This document shows positions 60,182 to 64,000 of a DNA stretch of 64,000 nucleotides, one piece after another. Source of the stretch: Henriciella mobilis (lineage in GTDB: Bacteria; Pseudomonadota; Alphaproteobacteria; Caulobacterales; Hyphomonadaceae). Numbering within the stretch: position 1 is the stretch's first letter; each line of letters opens with the position of its first letter. Where the stretch lies: the NCBI RefSeq assembly GCF_003576315.1, contig NZ_QWFZ01000033.1, forward strand, positions 62,001 through 126,000, read 5' to 3'. Position numbers and translations under genes: made by a program. A model generated the notes under the pieces. The model was not told the origin of the DNA and did no database searches. It worked only from the letters and a program-made list of their open reading frames with translations.

Positions 60182-60496
60182 CTATTCAGGCTGCACTTCG
60201 GCCGGCAGCGTCTCCGGCTGGGCCGTTACCGTATCGGTGAGAATGTCGCTTGCGATCGTCTCATCGGCGGCAAGGGTCTCATCAGCGGCGTCGACGATGG
60301 TTTCGACCGCGACGGCTTCGGCTTCGACCGAGGCTTCCAGTTCGGCAAGGTCGAGACCGGCGGCGTCTTCGACCTGTTCGGTCACCAGTGGCTCGGGAGC
60401 CGTGCGGGTGTTCGAATAGTAGGCGACGGCGGCGCCGCCACCAATGACAGCGACAGCCGCAACGGCTGCCACAATGTATTTATTACGTGCGCTCAT
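60182..60496 (-). CDS. Small membrane-anchored acidic low-complexity protein
   Basis: 104 residues. One N-terminal TM helix (YIVAAVAAVAVIGGGAAVAYY) is followed by a long acidic Ala/Glu/Thr-rich tail (EQVEDAAGLDLAELEASVEAE, DETLAADETIASDIL). The tail is probably disordered. No family was recognised. It is 90 bp upstream of pdxJ on the same strand, so the two may be cotranscribed. Confidence 0.6.
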   Translation of the reverse strand: MSARNKYIVAAVAAVAVIGGGAAVAYYSNTRTAPEPLVTEQVEDAAGLDLAELEASVEAEAVAVETIVDAADETLAADETIASDILTDTVTAQPETLPAEVQPE

Positions 60497-60775
60497 CTGC
60501 GCATTTCCATTCAGGGTAAGAGTTGGACCGGGGCCCGTAGCCTGGTCCGCGGGGCTCAGTGTCCGCGCGACGTCATATGGAGAGAGTCCGCGAAGGGCGG
60601 AAGAGGCGCGACCTGGCTAAATGAAATTTAATCCGCATGGGGAGCAATCAGGCCCGCCTTGAAGTCCGCCGCAGCTAGAAGCATATGAGGGGTTCGACGT
60701 CCGGCCCGTGTCAGAAACGACGAGCCCCCGCGCGACGGCGGCCGGACGACCAAATCCGAAACCCTTCTTTTTCCC

Positions 60776-61720
60776 ATGCTTGTTATCTCCCTTCTTGCCG
60801 GCCTCGCGCTTTTGCTGATTGGCGGCGACCTCTTTGTCCGCGGCGCGGTATCCGTTGCCCGAAAACTCGGCGTGTCGCCGCTGCTGATCGGGCTCACCCT
60901 GGTCGGCTTCGGCACCTCCACCCCTGAGCTTGTCACCAGCCTGCAGGCCGCCATGGCGGGCTCTCCGGGTGTGGCGACCGGCAATGTGGTCGGTTCGAAC
61001 ATTGCGAACATCCTGCTCATTCTCGGCCTTGCCGCGATGCTGAAGCCCGTGCTCGTCGACAGCGGCGCGCTGAAGCGTGACGGGGCGGTGCTCGCCATAT
61101 CGGCGCTGGTCTGCCTGGCGGTCGTGATGAGCGGTGTGCTCGACCGGTTGTCCGGCCTTGTCTTCATTGCAGGCCTCGTCGCCTATCTCGGCTTCGCGAT
61201 CTGGCAGGAGCGGCGCGCCCCGGCCGGGTCTGCGCCCGGTGTCGATACCGAAATCGCACCTGCCGAACCGCACGGCGTGCTTGCCCTGGTCCTCACCGTC
61301 GGTGGCCTCGCGCTCACCATTCTCGGCGCGTCGCTGCTGATCGACGGGGCGGTGGGCCTCGCCACCCGGTTCGGGATTTCCGAGACGATTATCGGCCTGT
61401 CGATTGTCGCGATCGGCACCTCGCTGCCCGAACTCGTCACCTCCGTTGTCGCAGCCCTGCGCGGGCAGAACGATGTCGCCTTCGGCAATATTGTCGGCTC
61501 GAACATCTATAACGTGTTCGGCATCCTGGGCGTGACGGCCCTTGTCCAGCCGATCCCCATCCCGCGTGAGATCATGGCGGTCGATATCTGGGTCATGCTG
61601 GCGGCGACCGGCGCACTGATCGTGCTCGCGCGGACCGGCCACCGGATCACCCGCGGCGAAGGCGCCCTGATGCTGGCCGGCTATGCCGGCTACACCGCCT
61701 GGCTGGCCAGTCAGGTGTAG
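60776..61720 (+). CDS. Calcium/sodium antiporter (YrbG/CaxA-like)
   Basis: 314 residues with two inverted repeats of the Na_Ca exchanger fold. The alpha-repeat signatures are GFGTSTPELVTSLQAAMAGSPGVATGNVVGSNIANILL and AIGTSLPELVTSVVAALRGQNDVAFGNIVGSNIYNVFG. Both carry the Glu of the transport site. A cytoplasmic loop is near WQERRAPAGSAPG. It exports Ca2+ by exchange with Na+ or H+. Confidence 0.92.
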   Translation: MLVISLLAGLALLLIGGDLFVRGAVSVARKLGVSPLLIGLTLVGFGTSTPELVTSLQAAMAGSPGVATGNVVGSNIANILLILGLAAMLKPVLVDSGALKRDGAVLAISALVCLAVVMSGVLDRLSGLVFIAGLVAYLGFAIWQERRAPAGSAPGVDTEIAPAEPHGVLALVLTVGGLALTILGASLLIDGAVGLATRFGISETIIGLSIVAIGTSLPELVTSVVAALRGQNDVAFGNIVGSNIYNVFGILGVTALVQPIPIPREIMAVDIWVMLAATGALIVLARTGHRITRGEGALMLAGYAGYTAWLASQV

Positions 61721-61805
61721 ACCGCCGGAAAAGGCGGGCCCGCCCAAGTCCCATCTTCTCAACCAAGGGTAAGTTGCGCTACAACTTCATTTCGGAGGCG
61801 CAACG

Positions 61806-64000
61806 ATGGGGCTGGGTAGGGTGCAGGAGTCGCGGTCAGGACGCGGTGACCACAACATGTTTACGGTGTTGGCGGCCCTCTCGGCGACGGGTGCCGCGAT
61901 GGTCGCCATGGTCATGTCCGGCAGCGCGGGGATCGTGGCCGCTGAGCGATTGACGCCGGCAGGGCTGGTCCTGACAGGTCTTCTCCCGTCCCTTCTACTG
62001 CTGGCTCAATTGTTGAGACTGGAAGCCGTCTGGATCCCGTACTCACAAGCGATGGCGACGCCGCTTCGGGCGCGAACACCTGAGCAGGTCAGACGCGTCA
62101 AGCACGGTTTCATAGAATTCTTCGTATATCTTTCGGCGAGCCTCGCCGGGCTCTGCGTCGTCGCCTACGCCTCTTCGGCCAGTGGCTGGGTCGGTCCCCT
62201 GCCGCTCCGGATCGCCGGCGAGGAGACGCGCCTCATTCACCTGATCGGCTTCCTTGCATGCTTCATCTCGGCCTTCGTGCCACTGCTGACAGGCTTCTAC
62301 AGGCAGGCCCGGCTCGAAGCGGCCCAGCGCCCTGGCGATGCGAAGGGACAGATGTTGCGTTCCGACGTTGTCAGCGAATTCAGCTTCTGGACGAGCTTTG
62401 TCCTGATCGCCGGACTTGTGCTGCTTGCCTGGGCGGCGGCGGGCGGGAAGTTCGAGATGAAGGAAGACTTTGGCGTCTTCATCACCTTTGTGGTGCTGAT
62501 GGTCTTCTTCGCCATCATCCTGTCGCCGCACCTGATGCGCGTCGTCAACAACTGGCGCGAACGGCGTGAGGAAGATGATGCCGCCCTCGGCAATCTCAGG
62601 GTCAATGGCGTCGCGGCTCTGACGCCTGGCGTACTGGTCAGCCGGCTTGATTCCATTCTCGTCCGTCTCGTTGCGCCCCTGTCGGGGGCAACCCAGCACG
62701 GGGCTGTCTGGTTCACGCCGCACTTGCTGGTGCTGATCGTCATCCTGCCGCTAAGCGCGCTCGGCTTTGTCCTCGCGCCGCCATGGGGACTGATCCCGAT
62801 CGGCATGGCCATGCTGATCGCGGTGGCGCTCGGCCGGCGCTGGGCCTGGGTTGAGGAGGACCGGGAAACCGCCTCGCGGCTGCGCACGACGCGCGGAAGC
62901 GAGATCCATGTCGGCTTCGATAACGACCTAAAGGACGAGGCGTTGCTGGGCTATGCCTCGCTGTTCATCCTTGTCCCGCTGGCGCTGCACCAGCTTCAGG
63001 GCTGGACGGAATCCTTTGCGTTTGATGAGCGCTATTCGACGCACAATGCCTTCTTCGACTGGCTGCGCTTCTTCGGCGCGGAACTGGCCAAGGCCGTGCC
63101 CTTCGTCGACTGGTGGGAGATCTACAATGTTGACATCCAGACGCCCTATGATGCCACGACCAGCGAAAATCCGCTCGCCAAGCACCTGACCTTCGCCGCC
63201 CGCGCCATGGTCGACCTCGTCATCATGGCGGCGCTCTTCCAGGCGATCGGACTGTGGCAACGCTCGCGGGCGGACAAGAAATTCTACAAGGTTGGGCATT
63301 TGGACGTGTTTGACCCATTCACCGAAGCGGCCTTCTTCGAGAACGGAATGCGATACGACCGCAAGGCAGGAGAGCTGGTTCCCAAATCGAGGTTCAGGCA
63401 GCTTGTCCAGCAGCATGTCGATGAGCGTAAAAAGCTGAGTTGGGATCAAAATCCCTACAATCCGCGTCGCCTGAGCGAACTGGTCCATTCCGAAAACCCG
63501 GATGTAAAGGCGGGTGCCCGCTGGATGGTCGGACAGTACGAGGTGCTGGTCGGTACGCCCATCGAACAGCTGCGGCAGCTCGCCCAGCTTCTTGCAGATA
63601 ATGCTGACACGAAACTGCGCCGTTCACTGGACGACAGGTCATTTGCCCGGCGGCAGAAGCTTGAACTCGAGCGGATTCTTCAGGAACTTCGCGATGATAT
63701 TGACGGCTTCAGCCAGGCTGACGTGCCTTATATCGTCGCCACGCTGGAAGCGATCCGCAGTGTCCCCGAATTCACCTATGCCCAGCTGCAGGCGGTGCAG
63801 CTGCTCCGCCAGCGCCCCTCGCCGCGCGCGACGCATGCGCTCTTCAAACTGATCATGCAGAAGCGGCATTTCGAGACGGAAGCCGGTCGCGAGATGTGGG
63901 ATCAGTTCAAAGCTGAACTCGGCTCCGATGCGCCGGTCTTCCTGGATCAATTCCAGAGCCGGATGGATGTTCTCCATGCCATGCGTGAGCACGGCAACTT
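61806..64000 (+). CDS. Large multi-pass membrane protein, truncated by window end
   Basis: Open from ATG 61806 (GGAGG 7 bases upstream) to the window edge, at least 731 codons. The first ~350 residues hold several TM helices (LTPAGLVLTGLLPSLLLLAQ; FFVYLSASLAGLCVVAYAS; LIHLIGFLACFISAFVPLLTG; FVLIAGLVLLAWAAAG; FITFVVLMVFFAIILSP). Another pair follows, then a soluble, helical C-terminal part with repeat-like LEAIRSVPEF and HALFKLIMQKRHFETEAG. The soluble part may be alpha-solenoid. No family was recognised. Confidence 0.7.
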   Translation, partial: MGLGRVQESRSGRGDHNMFTVLAALSATGAAMVAMVMSGSAGIVAAERLTPAGLVLTGLLPSLLLLAQLLRLEAVWIPYSQAMATPLRARTPEQVRRVKHGFIEFFVYLSASLAGLCVVAYASSASGWVGPLPLRIAGEETRLIHLIGFLACFISAFVPLLTGFYRQARLEAAQRPGDAKGQMLRSDVVSEFSFWTSFVLIAGLVLLAWAAAGGKFEMKEDFGVFITFVVLMVFFAIILSPHLMRVVNNWRERREEDDAALGNLRVNGVAALTPGVLVSRLDSILVRLVAPLSGATQHGAVWFTPHLLVLIVILPLSALGFVLAPPWGLIPIGMAMLIAVALGRRWAWVEEDRETASRLRTTRGSEIHVGFDNDLKDEALLGYASLFILVPLALHQLQGWTESFAFDERYSTHNAFFDWLRFFGAELAKAVPFVDWWEIYNVDIQTPYDATTSENPLAKHLTFAARAMVDLVIMAALFQAIGLWQRSRADKKFYKVGHLDVFDPFTEAAFFENGMRYDRKAGELVPKSRFRQLVQQHVDERKKLSWDQNPYNPRRLSELVHSENPDVKAGARWMVGQYEVLVGTPIEQLRQLAQLLADNADTKLRRSLDDRSFARRQKLELERILQELRDDIDGFSQADVPYIVATLEAIRSVPEFTYAQLQAVQLLRQRPSPRATHALFKLIMQKRHFETEAGREMWDQFKAELGSDAPVFLDQFQSRMDVLHAMREHGN

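Noticed and set aside
61721-61770. Intrinsic terminator after the Na+/Ca2+ antiporter gene
   Set aside because: A 5-bp CCGCC/GGCGG stem is present but there is no T-run, and many such short stems occur in this GC-rich DNA.

Overview
This window looks like chromosomal DNA of a high-GC (mid-60s % by eye) alphaproteobacterium. The best guess is a Hyphomonadaceae / Caulobacterales-type marine heterotroph. That rests on a complete RcGTA-type gene transfer agent (GTA) cluster, the ccm - degP - two-component - glnE gene order, an ECF sigma/anti-sigma operon, and the style of the proteins. No marker gene such as rRNA is present, so the family assignment is inference. Coding density is very high, with many 4-base ATGA stop/start overlaps. 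I saw no rRNA, tRNA, CRISPR array or IS element.

Layout. 1-20.3 kb is a run of small housekeeping operons: the start of a GST-like gene on the minus strand, a LapA-domain protein, an S41 protease, mscS-zntB, argF, a zinc alcohol dehydrogenase, an enoyl-CoA hydratase, a Tat-exported flavin amine oxidase paired with a lipoprotein RidA, an outer-membrane-like protein, a cytochrome c lipoprotein, an MFS carrier, a VTT membrane protein, a SxxK serine hydrolase, a GGDEF-EAL protein, hslO (Hsp33), a quinone-oxidoreductase-like enzyme and a PlsC-type acyltransferase.

20.6-33.2 kb is the GTA structural cluster, in the order terminase, portal, gp3.5, prohead protease, capsid, gp6, gp8, gp9, gp10, gp10.1, gp11, gp12, gp13, gp14, gp15. 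It is compact: no gp7 is visible, and gp4, gp11 and gp13 are short. It also carries extra small genes. One of these is a lower-GC, reverse-strand membrane-protein gene inserted exactly at the gp4 stop and bounded by 15-bp direct repeats. Hairpins follow the capsid gene.

33.2-47.8 kb holds a CbpA-type DnaJ, then a PepSY-like protein with a PhoP/PhoQ-like two-component system that runs by overlap into cytochrome c maturation genes (ccmI, ccmE, ccmF, ccmH). A hydrolase-OsmC fusion, a DegP/HtrA protease with a second two-component system, and glnE follow. 47.9-50 kb is an EF-hand / ECF sigma / membrane anti-sigma-like / ZraP-like operon, probably for envelope or metal stress. 50-60 kb has an amidase and a GFA protein, a minimal zincin, a YbjN protein, an EEP nuclease-fold protein that appears to begin with CTG immediately after the mutase stop, both methylmalonyl-CoA mutase subunits, two unknown genes (one behind a Fur-like box, one behind an 11-bp tandem array), and pdxJ. 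60-64 kb has a Na+/Ca2+ antiporter-like protein and a large unknown multi-pass membrane protein cut by the window end.

How the parts fit: the window combines envelope quality control (S41, DegP, two-component systems, ECF/ZraP, Hsp33, DnaJ), respiration support (ccm genes, cytochrome c), propionyl-CoA catabolism (mutase pair) and a vertically maintained phage-derived DNA-transfer particle. The most distinctive observations are the insertion in the GTA, the non-canonical start of the EEP gene, and the phased repeat array at 58.5 kb. All assignments are by reading motifs; no database search was possible.
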